NCBI GenBank assembly: GCA_963931865.1
Contig: OZ007518.1
Location: forward strand, 2,703,994 to 2,767,993
From: Axinella damicornis
Lineage: Eukaryota > Porifera > Demospongiae > Axinellida > Axinellidae
Direction: 5' to 3'
DNA length: 64,000 nt
Shown: positions 38,270 to 51,544 of the stretch, one piece after another
Numbering within the stretch: the stretch's first letter is position 1
Layout of the letters: each line of letters starts with the position of its first letter
The notes under the pieces: model-generated
The model's input: only the letters and a program-made list of their open reading frames with translations
Told to the model about the DNA's origin: nothing
The model's database searches: none
Program-made: the position numbers and the translations under genes

Positions 38270-41200
38270 ACCTGACTCACAGTGGCACAAGTTTAATCTC
38301 CACTCCACGTTCTCCAAGTAGAAACTGCACCCCACGCTGAAACTGGGAGATAGGCCACATGAGAGACGAAGACGCTGGCTGTAGGTGATGTGAGAGGATC
38401 AAGTTTCTGTAATGCTAGCATGTCAACTCATCATGGCACATGTTTCATCTCCAGGTTCCTTCTCCACGTCCTTCGAGTAGAAACTGCACCCCCGGGAGAT
38501 AGGCCAAAGGAGATACGAAGGCTCTGGCTGTAGGTGATGGGAGAGGAACAAGTAGAAACTGCACCCCACGCTGAAACTGGGAGATAGGCCACAGGAGAGA
38601 CGAAGACGCTGGCTGTAGGTGATGGGAGAGGAACAAGTTTCTGGAAGGCTAGCATGTCAACTCACCGTGGCACAAGTTTAATCTCCAGGTTCTTTCTCCA
38701 CGTCCTTCGAGTAGAAACTGCACCCCCGGGAGATAGGCCAAAGGAGATACGAAGGCTCTGGCTGTAGGTGATGGGAGAGGAACAAGTTTCTGGAATGCTA
38801 GCATGTCAACTCACTGTGGCACATGTTTAATCTCCAGGTTCCTTCTCCACGTACTCCAAGTGGAAATTGCACCCCTGGGAGATAGGCCAAAGGAGAAACG
38901 CAAGTGGAAACTGATAGGCCAAAGGAGAAACGCAAGTGGAAACAGATAGGCCAAAGGAGAAACGCAAGTGGAAACTGCACCCCTGGGAGATAGGCCAAAG
39001 GAGAAACGAAGGCGCTGGCTGTAGGTAATGGGAGAGAAACAATTTTCTGGAAGGCTAGCATGTCAACTCACAGTGGCACAAGTTTAATCTCCACTCCACG
39101 TTCTCCAAGTAGAAACTGCACCCCACGCTGAAACTGGGAGATAGGCCACATGAGAGACGAAGACGCTGGCTGTAGGTGATGTGAGAGGATCAAGTTTCTG
39201 TAATGCTAGCATGTCAACTCATCATGGCACATGTTTCATCTCCAGGTTCCTTCTCCACGTCCTTCGAGTAGAAACTGCACCCCCGGGAGATAGGCCAAAG
39301 GAGATACGAAGGCTCTGGCTGTAGGTGATGGGAGAGGAACAAGTAGAAACTGCACCCCACGCTGAAACTGGGAGATAGGCCACAGGAGAGACGAAGACGC
39401 TGGCTGTAGGTGATGGGAGAGGAACAAGTTTCTGGAAGGCTAGCATGTCAACTCACCGTGGCACAAGTTTAATCTCCAGGTTCTTTCTCCACGTCCTTCG
39501 AGTAGAAACTGCACCCCCGGGAGATAGGCCAAAGGAGATACGAAGGCTCTGGCTGTAGGTGATGGGAGAGGAACAAGTTTCTGGAATGCTAGCATGTCAA
39601 CTCACTGTGGCACATGTTTAATCTCCAGGTTCCTTCTCCACGTACTCCAAGTGGAAATTGCACCCCTGGGAGATAGGCCAAAGGAGAAACGAAGGCTCTG
39701 GCTGTAGGCAATGGGAGAGAAACAATTTTCTGGAAGGCTAGCATGTCAACTCACCATGGCACAAGTTTAATCTCCACTCCACGTTCTCCAAGTAGAAACT
39801 GCACCCCACGCTGAAACTGGGAGATAGGCCACAGGAGAGACGAAGACGCTGGCTGTAGGTGATGGGAGAGGAACAAGTTTCTGGAATGCTAGCATGTCAA
39901 CTCATCGTGGCACATGTTTAATCTCCAGGTTCCTTCTCCACGTCCTTCAAGTAGAAAATGCACCCCTGGGAGATAGGCCAAAGGAGATACGAAGGCACTA
40001 GCTGTAGGTAATGGGAGAGGAACAAGTTTCTGGAAGGCTAACATGTCAACTCACTGTGGCACTAGTTTAATCTCCTGGCTCCTTCTCCACGTATTCCAAG
40101 TAGAAATTGCACCCCTCATTGCAACTGGGAGATAGGCCAAAGGGGATACGAAGGCACTGGCAGTAGGTAATGGAAGAAGAACAATTTTCTGGAAGGCTAG
40201 TATGTCAACTCACCGTGGCACAAGTTTAATCTCCTGGCTCCTTCTCCACGTACACCACGTAGAAACTGCACCCCTCACTGCAAATGGGGGATAGGCCAAA
40301 GGAGCGCTGGCTGTAGGTAATTGGAGAGAAACAATTTTCTGGAAGGCTAGCATGTCAACTCACCGTGGCACAAGTTTAATCTCCACTCCACGTACTCCAA
40401 GTAGAAACTGCACCCCACGCTGAAACTGGGAGATAGGCCAAAGGGGATACGAAGGCGTTGGCTGTAGGTAATGGGAGAGGAACAATTTTCTGGAAGGCTA
40501 GTATGTCAACTCACCGTGGCACAAGTTTAATCTCCTGGCTCCTTCTCCACGTACACCACGTAGAAACTGCACCCCTCACTGCAAATGGGAGATAGGCCAA
40601 AGGAGATACGAAGGCGCTGGTTGAAGGTAATGGGCGAGTAACAATTTTCTTGCAGGCTAGCATGTCAACTCACCTTGGCACAATTTTAATCTGCAGGCTC
40701 CTTCTTCTCCACGTACTCCAAGTAGAAACTACACCCCACGCTGAAACTGGGAGATAGGCCAAAGGAGATACGAAGGCTCTGGCTGTAGGTGATGGGAGAG
40801 GAACAAGTTTCTGGAATGCTAGCATGTCAACTCACCGTGGCACATGTTTAATCACCAGGTTCTTTCTCCACGTCCTTCAAGTAGAAACTGCACCCCTGGG
40901 AGATAGGCCAAAGGAGATACGAAGGCACTAGCTGTAGGTAATGGGAGAGGAACAAGTTTCTGGAAGGCTAGCATGTCAACTCACTGTGGCACTAGTTTAA
41001 TCTCCTGGCTCCTTCTCCACGTACACCACGTAGAAACTGCACCCCACGCTGAAACTGGGAGATAGGCCACAGGAGAGACGAAGGCGCTGGCTGTAGGTGA
41101 TGGGAGAGGAACAAGTTTCTGGAATGCTAGCATGTCAACTCACCGGGGCACATGTTTAATCTCCAGGTTCCTTCTCCACGTACTCCAAGTAGAAACTGCA

Positions 41201-42790
41201 CCCCTGGGAGATAGGCCAAAGGAGATACGAAGGCACTAGCTGTGGGTAATGGGAGAGGAACAAGTTTCTGGAAGGCTAGCATGTCAACTCACTGTGGCAC
41301 TAGTTTAATCTCCTGGCTCCTTCTCCACGTATTCCAAGTAGAAACTGCACCCCTCACTGCAACTGGGAGATAGGCCAAAGGGGATACGAAGGCGCTGGCT
41401 GTAGGTAATGGGAGAGAAACAATTTTCTGGATGGCTAGCACGTCAACTCACCGTGGCACTAATTTAATCTATAGGCTCCTTCTCCATGTACTCAAGTAGA
41501 AACTACACCCCTCACTGCAACTGGGAGATAGGCCACAGGAGAGACGAAGGCGCTGGCTGTAGGTGATGGGAGAGGAACAAGTTTCTGGAATGCTACCATG
41601 TCAACTCACCATGGCACAAGTTTAATCTCCTGGCTCCTTTTCCACGTACTCCAAGTAGAAACTGCACCCCTCACTGCAACTGGGAGATAGGCCAAAGGAG
41701 ATACGAAGGCGCTGGCTGTAGGTAATGGGAGAGGAACAATTTTCTGGAAGGCTAGCATGTCAACTCACCGTGGCACTAATTTAATCTCCAGGCTCCTTCT
41801 CCACGTACTCCAAGTAGAAACTGCACCCCTGGGAGATAGGCCAAAGGAGATACGAAGGCACTAACTGTAGGTAATGGAGAGGAACAAGTTTCTGGAAGGC
41901 TAGCAAGTCAACTCACTGTGGCACTAGTTTAATCTCCTGGCTCCTTCTCCACGCATTCCAAGTAGAAACTGCACCCCTTCACTGCAACTGGGAGATAGGC
42001 CAAAGGAGATACGAAGGCGCTGGCTGTAGGTAATGGGAGAGGAACAATTTTCTGGAAGGCTAGCATGTCAATTCACCATGGGACTAATTTAATCTGTAGG
42101 CTCCTTCTCCACGTACTCCAAGTAGAAACTGCACCCCACGCTGAAACTGGAAGATAGGCCACAGGAGAGACGAAGGCGCTGGCTGTAGGTGATGGGAGAG
42201 GAACAAGTTTCTGGAATACTAGCATGTCAACTCACCGTGGCACATGTTTAATCTCCAGGTTCCTTCTCTACATACTCCAAGTAGAAACTGCACCCCTGGG
42301 AGATAGGCCAAAGGAGATACGAAGGCGCTGGCTGCAGGTAATGGGAGAGGAACAATTTTCTGGAAGGCTAGCATGGTGTGGCACAAGTTTAATCTCCAGG
42401 TTCCTTCTCCACGTTCTCCTAGTAGAAACTGCACGCCACGCTGAAACTGGGAGATAGGCCACAGGAGAGACGAAGGCACTGGATGTAGGTGATGGGAGAG
42501 GAACAAGTTCTAGCATGTCAACTCACCGTGGCACATGTTTAAACTCCAGGTTCCTTCTCCAAGTAGAAACTACACCCCTGGGAGATAGGCCACAGTAGAT
42601 ACGAAGGCGCTGGCTGTAGGTAATGGGAGAGAAACAATTTTCTGGAAGGCTAGCATGTCAACTCACCGTGGCACAATTTTAATCCCCTGGCTCCTTCTCC
42701 ACGTACTCCAAGTAGAAACTGCACCACTTGCTGAAACTGGGAGCTGAAACTGGGAGATAGGCGAAAGGAGATATGAAGGCACTAACAATA
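38270..42790. repeat. Satellite array, about 150-bp unit, roughly 30 copies, with higher-order repeat
   Basis: Each unit runs from 'AGCATGTCAACTCACCGTGG' through 'TTTAATCTCCAGG', 'CACGTACTCCAAGTAGAAAC', 'GGGAGATAGGCCAAAGGAG' and 'GGCTGTAGGTAATGGGAGAG'. Variants with and without 'CCACGCTGAAACT' alternate. A segment of 791 bp is repeated nearly identically (38279-39069 against 39070-39860), a higher-order unit. The ORFs in it are by-products. It directly abuts the truncated collagen copy. Confidence 0.95.
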
Positions 42791-44039
42791 CCCTAGGTGA
42801 TATAGATTTGAAAGATCAGGTGAAATATTCGCCTTCAGTAAAACTCGGACGCGAAACGCAGCGAAGATTCAATAATCAGGTCCTGGGTAGGCTTCAGTAA
42901 TAGGAATTCAACGCTCCCCTCGCCCGATCGTACCCTAAGTAGCTATTGTATATCGTCCGTGTTTTATTGGAGGCGAGTATTAACTATAGACGATGGACAG
43001 AGAAGCATGATAACAACGCTTACCACTGAACGGGTGAGTAGTTATTTGTTGGACGGTGGACATATCTTGTGAAAGGAGACTGGTTAGCTAGGTGGCACAG
43101 CTGGTGGTTAGTGTAGACCTGGTGGAGAATGACGCTGTGAGGACGGATCGGCGCACAATGGCTTGCTACCTGCGCGGCAGGAGGTATGGAAGTATGGAAG
43201 TATGTCAGGGTAGGGGGTCCGTCTCTTGTCGAGGTTAAGCCTACTCAACAGAAATGAGAAAACTGATTACGCCGAGGCAGTCCATCAATGGAATTTTAAG
43301 ATTCCCGCCAAAAAAAATTATAGCAACCAACGTTGACCAATCAGAATGCAGAGGCTAACCAATCCGCGGTTGATCCGCGGGCTTGCCCGGGAAATCGAGG
43401 CGCGTAACTGTTCTCCTACTTTGTGAGCAACAACAACTCAATATCCCGTTGGTTGTGTACCTATATGCCTGCACCTGATGTGTGTAGTGAGTGCCATATG
43501 GACTTCATTTTCCTAATAAGAATTTTGCATATTGCATGGATAGCAATATGCTAACGTGTGTATGTACAATACAACAAGTCAAATAGTTATGATAAGTACA
43601 TAAAATCTAGTGCAAGTTTAGACCATGTTTAAAAGTACACAATATGTTGCAAGATTGAACAGATGCGGGTAGTGAGTTATCCGTGGGCGTAGCTAGCATT
43701 GAGGCAGAGGAAGCAGTTGCCTCCTCGCTTTTCTGAATAATGACGCGTTGTCCAGAGTCCTAGATCCTCGCACACGCTGCATACGATGAGCATTTGATCT
43801 GATGACAGAGACAGGAGCTAGGCTGACCATGAGCCGGCGTATATACTCTTAATGCGGATAGTGCTGCAAGTCATGGCACCGGCATATTGCTGTAGCATTT
43901 CGAATCCAACTGTTTGTGTGCACTGCAGAAGTAATGATGTGAAAATAATAGCGATATTGGTTAATTAACTCGTGAATAATTCATTAGCTCAAAAATTTAC
44001 TGAACAATACTTCTTTTATCCACGTACTTAATACATGTA
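42791..44039. other. No gene recognised; possible hAT-like fragment
   Basis: At about 43682-43730, GTGGGCGTAGCTAGCATTGAGG resembles the hAT-type end CAGTGGCGTAGC. The rest shows no exon I can support. Confidence 0.4.
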
Positions 44040-44260
44040 CCAGGAATAGGTCCTGGTGACCTTTCTGATGTTGCTTCGGTGGACTGTCCCACTGAGTTTC
44101 TCTGTACCAAGGATGAAGTCTACAAGGTATTGTTCAACCTTCACATTACAAAAGCAAGCCAGTCGGCCTGACAACATCTCAGCAAGAATGCTTAAAGAGA
44201 CTGCCTTGAGCATTACTCCCAACGTGTCCAGCTCATCTCCATGGTAAGCCATTAGGTTCA
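44040..44260 (+). pseudogene. Non-LTR retrotransposon reverse-transcriptase fragment
   Basis: The plus strand encodes DVASVDCPTEFLCTKDEVYKVLF and then, one frame over, KASRPDNISARMLKETA, the start of a Jockey/CR1-like RT (compare the family motif KASGPDGI). The frame change lies in GCAAGCCAGTCGGCC at about 44150-44165. The sequence stops after PNVSSSS. Degenerate. Confidence 0.7.
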
Positions 44261-44399
44261 ATACTGGCCAACATATCATTTGGTCAGCATGTTTGTACCA
44301 CCAGACTTGGCGACGGCACATTGGGATAGATGGCGAATGTTGATGTTTCAGGGTATAACCAAGAGTCCAAGGTGATCAGAGTTGGCAAGCTTGGGGATT

Positions 44400-46440
44400 A
44401 TGGAGCAAGTACAAAAATTACTAAATTTGAATACAAAACTAGGTCAATTAGTGACAGCAATAAAATTTGAGGATGAGGGGGAATACCTAGCAACAAGAAG
44501 TTCCGGACAGCTCATTAAGGTATGATACCTGATACTATTATGAATGTAAACAGCAACTCCACCACCATGTCTATTTCTATCACATCTAACAATGGAATGC
44601 ATACCTCACTGTTCAAAACATCGTCACAAAGCCATGTTTCAACAAGACATAGCTATACAATGTCTGGATTGCTAGCTGAGCAGAGGGCAGCAAGCTCGTC
44701 TAATTTTGGAAGAATACTTCTGCAATTAAAGTACATGAGAGAGAAGCACTTGTTGCCAGCCAGTCTGGAACGTTTATGGAGTTTGCAGGTGGTCCTCCAG
44801 AACTATGAGGAAAAATGGCTCTGACCAAATGTAGAGGCAGATGGGGCAGATTGTTGAACATCACCTGCACCAGTAGCTTGAGACAGGGAAGGGGAGTGAG
44901 ATAAAGATGGAAGAGGTGCCTCCTTGCTACGTACTGTCAATGTTATCAGCAATGCTGGCTCCAACGTCATCATTAGTACTGACCTTGCTGGAAATGGTAT
45001 TAGAAGGGTTGGGGGGCATGTTGCCTGGAATGTGATCATTACCCTGAAGGTCTGCATCTGAATTTTCCCCCATTCCTGTTCCAATTTGGTCATGATGCTC
45101 TCATCCCCACTCACCACATGCCACCATCAGGCCACCTTGCCACCCTCAACCAGTACCCCAGACCTTCTGCTTCCCAGCTAATGACGCCTTAAGGATCATG
45201 AGACTTTCAGCTTCATGATGTCACATCCGGCAATGTCCTTGAGAGATAGGCTCTGCGCCAGCAGAGAGGGCGGGGCAGGGGGAGGTGGGTGGGTGCACCC
45301 GAAGGGTGCAAACAGCATGGCCGTGTCTGGGCTCCGCGATAGAAAGGTCTTGGTCGGCACTGGGAGGGCCATTTCCGCCGTTTTTGGCATAAATGGACTT
45401 AGAAAGTAGCTGTCTTGCCTTGTAGGGCCTCCATTTCCAGCATACATCGCCCGTTTTTCAGCTACGGCAGGTTGGCATTTCTCGGGAGGCTTGATTGCAA
45501 GCTCGTTAATTGGTGGGTGTGGTTAAGTCACGTATATGCTCAGTATAGCTGAAATTACCTGTGTGAGCAGTTTCGAGCCCAGCAATGCCAGGGAACAGAA
45601 ATTAGGGTATGTTTAAGTGTTCTATAGACTGAAAATGACCTAGAGAAAGAATTTGGCCCCTAAAGAGTTAAGGACTGGCTTCATTTGACGGGACATATGA
45701 ATGCTGCATGGGTCTGTGGGAAGCTGCAACCTGGTTCCCCCCAGGTTTGTCGGTTGTAGGCAGTAGGGGTTTTCCCGCGGTAGTTGCGAGAGTAGGCACC
45801 ATCTTTGTTGCCTTGCCTACATGTAACTCTGTTGGTTCGATACCAGTGGAATTAGTCACGCCATTTCCTTTTACTCTATCAATCATTGGGCCCCTTCCCC
45901 CTCCTCCCTTTCCTCACCACTTCACTCCATTGCTGTTGTGAAGCCACGGGCTGCACATTCGGGCATTGTAGCTGTAGATGTAGTTCATTCAGCTGAGCTG
46001 TAAGAGCTTTCACTGCATCCTGCAGCGCAGCAATTATTTCGGAACCTTGCTGTTCCATGACACAAGTCGGGCAGAAGAAGGAGACCGCCGAGGCAGCCAG
46101 CACCTCATATCTCCTCTTGGCCACTCCCGCACAATAGTCATGGTACCACACTCGGCAGTTGGTCCCGTCGTAAAAGATAGCATCATGTCCCTCGCTGTGG
46201 CCGGTGGCTTCAAGTATACCCTCCTGGCAAACAGGACAGATGTGCTCAGCGATATCCTCACCGTCGCGGGTTTCGTCTAACTGCGTATACTCATCTTCGT
46301 CGCTGGGCTTTCTGGCGGCAACTCGCTAGCGCTAGCTGAGACCCTTACAGGTGTGCCAGGCAAAGGTGCTCTCGTTCAGAGGCTCCGAAGCTGTCTGCTT
46401 GGCATGGCTGCTAACGACGTTTCCACACTTTCAGCTAGGT
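44400..46440 (-). pseudogene. LINE remnant: PHD-finger ORF1 and start of endonuclease ORF2
   Basis: On the minus strand, 46440-45880 encodes a linker (PLNESTLPGTPVRVSAS) and then, after a frame change near 46300, HICPVCQEGIL ... VWYHDYCAG ... FFCPTCVMEQQ, a PHD finger as seen in ORF1 of CR1/L2-like LINEs, followed by a coiled-coil-like ALQDAVKALTAQLNELHLQL. Further on, at about 44720-44540, the frame reads FNCRSILPKLDELAALCS ... VETWLCDDVLNSEVCIP, the beginning of an apurinic endonuclease domain, with an in-frame stop. The element is broken and is interrupted near 45195-45660 by dispersed repeat sequence. Confidence 0.7.
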
Positions 46441-49400
46441 TCAGGAATGCAGTAGCTAGCTCGGTTAGAGATGCAGTAGCATTAGCTAGCTATATGGTGC
46501 TAGTCTATTATTAGTGCCAAAATTACAGTAATCTCAGTAGCTAGCTAAAAACTTTAGTCTAGTAGGCCTATGGTAAATTTCATGCCAGTAGCTAGCTATA
46601 CTTTTTCAGTTTGTGAATTTTCAACAATTATTTCCAGCGTGTAAGTCCTACTTCCTGCAGGACCAACAACCCCTTCACGCAAATGGGGGCGTAGCTCCAG
46701 CTCAATGTTGCTAGCGAGCCCTTCCCACCTGCAACAATATGGCTGCCCAGCTGTATTTGTCGTTTCTCCTCTCGCTCATTGGCGCGGTTCTTTGCTGGCT
46801 GCCGAGGGATACAGGGGTGCTATCCCCATGCGGTACCTGGTGGGTACAACATAGATTAATAAACCTATGGGTATAAACACAACTACACTGCCAAAATACC
46901 AATTAACACAAGGACTAGTATGTACAGGTGCAGTAAGCTCGCACCACAAAAATGATACTGTTAACACATGTCACACAGAAGTCATGTATAGCTTATTGAA
47001 GTTAGGAACCTTAGCAGCAGAGACCTGTTTCCATGCAACCACATGCCAATCAGCCCTCCAACCACAGAATGACTCTTTTACTGGCACCACCTCCAACTAA
47101 TGCAGTCTGGATCCGCTCCTGCATTTGAAACCGGACCGGGTGTTTCTATTCACTGGACTGGAAAATGGGCTGTAACGGTGGAATGGACATGTGCCCAGAA
47201 ACACTTTTCCATGGCACTATCCGGCTCTGCTGTGTGGCTATTCACTTATGTCTAACCTACTCATAGCCAGCTCTGCCTGCTGTTGGCCTGCATTCGTGCA
47301 TCCTCCATGAAGTCTTAGGGGTCAAAGGCCACTTGTCTATTTAATGAGCTTCAACGGACGCGGTAGTAGCTTTACCTGGAATGCAGGAGAGTTTCAGAGG
47401 TCTGACAGAGTGGAAGAAGCTAGAGCATGTGAAGTAGTGCCTTCTGCTGTACATAAAAATCCCATAACATTCCATTCACCGTTCCTGCCCATATTCTAGT
47501 CCAGTGATTAGAGACGCCCATAATTATAGTATCACATATTTGGATTTGCATGCTTGCCTGGGCTGCACTATGTTCACCACTCTTTCTGTCTGACAGCTAC
47601 TCCATTAGGATAGATGGAAATGAAGCCTACAGACTATATACACACTCCAGCATCGCTAAGCAACATAGCCAAGACACAGAGAACTTCAATGAATATGAGA
47701 AATCCCCCATTCATGATGAAGGAGACTAGGCTCTATGAATCTGTATTCAATTATCACTGCTAGACTGGAATAGAAAATTAATTTCAGATTGATATTGTGC
47801 CTGGACTATAATATTATTAATTTTTTTGCAACTGTACACCAAGTGTATGAATCAAGTTTTGAAAAGGAGATGGGACACCAATAAAAGATTGAGTGACTGA
47901 GTGGGAGCACTATAAGTGTAGGCTAAGGATGATTAAACAATCCTGGCATGAGGCTTTAAATTAATGCCAAAATGTTATACGTATGAAAAACTCAGAGTGT
48001 ATACATCCAATGATTGAGTGATATTTAGATTGATGTTCTCGTTGTTGTAACTAGATCTGCCCTGTACTTGGTCATGCTTCTTCAATCATTATTGACACTC
48101 ACAATCATAACAGGCCATCATCAGTCTGTGCAGATATAGAACTGCTAGCTGGTAGATCTCTCATCCCAAATATGAACATAATAATGGGGCTACATCTATT
48201 ATGGTGGCTGTTGAGATCTGAAATCCGAAATAGAGCAGAGACTATAAGAGGATTCATGAAATGCAGCACAGAGACTACTGCACTACATGTACAGAGGGAG
48301 TACCTGGAACAAGTAGAGTCCATGTATTAGGTAGCCTTGTTCCCAGGCCATCACCCAGCTTTTTCGTCACTTTGCAGTATGGTAAAGCGCTTTACCGTAC
48401 TGCAAGTGACAAAAAGCTGGGCGTGGGACTGGGATTCAAATGAGGCTACACTTGCGCAGGAAAGCAATGTACATACAATACCATACGTACACATATCTAT
48501 GGTACCACTAGTCTCTACCAGACTCCCTACCCAAAGAGTATAGTCTATGGGCTACAGCTTGCATGAGGGTTCCTATATAAGTGCCAAATTAAAGGTGATA
48601 TGGTTGCTCTCAAGGTACGTGCTGGATGCATGAATAATTGAGTTACTATCAATTCACTATAGTTGTCTCCACACTTAGCCACCTGTGACATGTCACAACC
48701 CAATTACATAGCAATCAACCAATCTGATTCATGCCACTGAAATTCCACAGACTGCAATTTGCCATGTATGCAACTGTACCAGACTCCCCCTCCTCCTTTG
48801 GGTTGGGAGTCTGGTTCCGAGACTATGGTACCATGTACGCATCCAGCAATGGGTCTCGGCACTTCATACTACTTTTGCTTGTGAGCCTTGTGTGTGCGTT
48901 CGGGGTCTGGGAATGAGAGTCGAGAGTAGGGATGCCCAAGAATCTGAGTATTTGATGATGCAATTATAGCATAATCATTATAGATACCGTATAATGCTGA
49001 AATGCCATATACCAGAACCTGTTTGATTGCACTTGAAAGACTGTGTGAATCATTGTGACAGCCCCGCCCACCCCACCTGCCAAACCAACTGGAAATTGGT
49101 CCGGAATGCCACTTGATTGCATTATGACCTTCCCATGAAACTTGAAAGACCTATACTGGTCGTGCAGAATTGATGAATACAGCCCCCCCCCCCCCCCCCC
49201 CCCCCCACCACCACCACACACACACACACACAACACACCACGCGAGACTTGTAAAATCATCAAAGAAGACATCTCATTTACAAGGTACAACATGTGACAG
49301 ATGCACAGAACCCACACTTAACATCGGTATGAATGGTCACCGGTCCGACATACAAACAAAAAAGCTGGAGAACCGGTGGCCACCCACTTCAACCATTCTC

Positions 49401-50014
49401 TTGAGGACCTGGAGGTGATATGGCAATAGAGAAAATCCACAGGGATGACACAACATGCAGGAGACACAGGGAAAGTTACTGGATATTCGAGCCATTTGGA
49501 ATGAACATTGATTTGGCAAGCAGCATCACCAGCCATGACAACCAGCATCATGGCATTTAGTGGTTTTTAGTTGGCAGTTCCCACTCCGGATATCATAAAG
49601 GACACGTCGATCTTCCTCTACGACATACTGGCTGCATGACCGCAAAGGCAGGATGATGTTGGCAGATACTACAGATACCAGTAATGCAAGTACTGTACTG
49701 ATGAAGAGCTCAACATCTCAGGAGCTCCATGCTACTGTCTCTGTGAGCACATGAGCCCATCTCATTATGGACTCGTGGTGTGCACTGTATACATGACCTA
49801 CAAGCCACAAGCTTTTACTAGAACTCGGAGCATGCATATGCATGGTGTAGCTACAAACACTAGCTGCCTTGGTACTCACTACTCCTGCAGAGTCCAAATG
49901 TACCATATAGTGGGATGGGATGCATGATCCATGTGCTGTGTAAACAAGAAATGACACTACAAGAAATGCTTCCAGATGACAGGAATGGCTGCAAGTCCAC
50001 TGGCACCACCCGAT
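46441..50014. other. Repeat-rich stretch without a recognised gene
   Basis: Contents include a TAGC-rich patch (46440-46610), a segment at about 47250-47300 that matches 25670-25720 in inverse orientation, a foldback at 48332-48448, partial foldback text with ACCAGACTCCC at 48510-48800, and poly(C) with (CA)n at 49184-49235. Several ORFs of 60-145 codons lack any domain or splice support. Confidence 0.45.
48332..48448. mobile_element. TAGCCTCG-type foldback MITE, 117 bp
   Basis: TAGCCTTGTTCCCAGGCC and AATGAGGCTA bracket arms with TTTTTCGTCACTTTGCAGTA against TACTGCAAGTGACAAAAAGC. No clear target duplication remains. Confidence 0.82.
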
Positions 50015-50023
50015 AGGCTTCCT

Positions 50024-50426
50024 CAGTCTAGCCGCTAGCCCCCCTCCGCCCGGCCGGTCAAGTGGGCGTGCAGCCAAGCCGCACGCGGAGGGTGGAGAAA
50101 GTCTAGCAAACATTGCACTTGATTGTGTTTCAACTGACCAATCAGATCTCACTGAAGCGATTCGTTTCTCGTGGTAGTAAACCGAGCCACTCGCGTGCGA
50201 TCAGTCAGCGGAGAGCGTCTAAAAGCCTACACTCGACCTAAACTCAAGGGTACAGAACTCGTCCTCAACTCTAGCTGTCACTTCACCGGTTCACAGGAAC
50301 ATGTAATTGGCATTAAAGGGAAACGTGATCTAGTGCAATGTTTGCTAGACCCTCTCCACCTTCTGCGCGCGGCTTCGCCGCGTCTGCGTGTAATGGCCTG
50401 CCGGAGAGGGGCTAGTGGCTAGATTG
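50024..50426. mobile_element. MULE-like MITE, 403 bp, termini CARTCTAGCC, 9-bp target duplication
   Basis: The left end CAGTCTAGCCGCTAGCCCC and right end (complement) CAATCTAGCCACTAGCCCC start long arms that also share GTCTAGCAAACATTGCACT. A perfect direct repeat, AGGCTTCCT, flanks it (50015-50023, 50427-50435). The family is distinct from the TAGCCTCG elements but has the same target length. Confidence 0.92.
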
Positions 50427-51009
50427 AGGCTTCCTCTGTGAAGATGGTTGAGAAATGATGTATCCTGTGCGGGAAGACAGACAGGTACATGTCATGATAT
50501 GGTAATGATATGGTAATGGGGATGGAGTCAAAAAGGCCTTCAGGCATCAAGGAGAAGCACCGTCAGATGAAAGCCCTCTATGTAAAAAACACCTAATTGA
50601 GGCCAAATGACATCATAGTTCACATAACTTCATTCCGAAGTGGAAGTGCAAAACAACACCATGCTGGTGCAGCCGCTCTGGCCACACGTGAGCCATGAGG
50701 CTGGGAGGGAGAGCCTGATCCCCTAACCTTGTAAGCTCCACCTACGAGCATCCTGCCGTCCATGGCAACTACCCCCCATGCTGGTGCAGCTGCTCTGGCC
50801 ACATGTAGAGCCTGATCCCCTAACCTTCTATGCTCCACCTACGGGCACAGATTACTCACTTGCACACACGAAATGCCTTCTCCTGAATCTTCCTTACAGC
50901 GCAGAAGAACGCAGACGTCTGTGCATCACTTCACCAGCAAGTTCACCTCACAAACTTGGTCAAGTAGGACCTAAATGAAAAAGAACAGTTGACATCAGAA
51001 AGCTTTCAG
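50427..51009. repeat. Unassigned stretch with a local tandem duplication at 50655-50850
   Basis: 'CCATGCTGGTGCAGC' ... 'GAGCCTGATCCCCTAACCTT' ... 'GCTCCACCTACG' occurs twice. On the minus strand it reads APAWGVVAMDGRMLVGG, vaguely kelch-like, but I do not call a gene on this. Confidence 0.5.
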
Positions 51010-51160
51010 TGGCCAACCCCTGCCTGATTGGCTTGGTCAAGTATGTTCCCGAGTGAGCTAGGCTAATTCACGCGTCTAAAGAATTCAATTGGTGTATTCT
51101 GGGGGGAAAAACTTCTGAGTGTGGCTCACTTTGAGGTATCCTCCTTGTTCACATGAGCCA
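51010..51160 (+). repeat. Diverged third copy of the duplicated block's right part
   Basis: 'GAGTGAGCTAGGCTAATTCACGCGTC' to 'TATCCTCCTTGTTCACATGAG' matches about 20900-21080 and 53830-54005 with many differences and an internal deletion. It shows that this part of the block is dispersed. Confidence 0.75.
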
Positions 51161-51171
51161 GTTTTGACAGT

Positions 51172-51539
51172 CTTGTTCCCAGGCCCCGCCCAGCTTTTTG
51201 GCGCTTGCAGTACAGAAAAGCGGGGAGAGCCTGGTATATCCTTCCTCATGTGAACATGACACAATCAACAAAATTTAATATCTAATGGATAAAATTTCAG
51301 AATTAAAAGCGAAGTTTCGTGTATTGTTCAACCAACTACACGTTCAACGCTTGGTGTGTATGACAGTCACCCCCACTAGCTAGATACGTCACCTGGCACC
51401 TTAGCTCTTCTTACTGCTCTGAGACCCAGTGCGCCTACATACAATGAAGTCCTTTCCACCCTTGACGTCACGCACATGAGGAAAGGGTACCAGGCCCTTC
51501 CGCATTCTTTGTTCAACCGAAAAGTGCGGAACGAGGCTA
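51172..51539. mobile_element. TAGCCTCG-family element, about 368 bp
   Basis: The left arm TTGTTCCCAGGCCCCGCCC ... GGCGCTTGCAGTACAG and right arm ... CCGCATTCTTTGTTCAACCG ... GCGGAACGAGGCTA enclose an interior shared in inverse orientation with 16616-16972. Confidence 0.7.
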
Positions 51540-51544
51540 CAGAT

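Noticed and set aside
38270..42790. Repeated ORFs of 60-95 codons in the satellite
   Set aside because: They recur with the 150-bp unit and carry no signal of selection or a start context.
49718..50152. 144-codon minus-strand ORF
   Set aside because: It runs into the arm of the MULE-like element at 50024 and shows no domain or signal.
50655..50850. Kelch-repeat exon on the minus strand
   Set aside because: The resemblance is limited to one phrase (WGVVAMDGRMLVGG) inside a local tandem duplication, and no splice pattern supports it.
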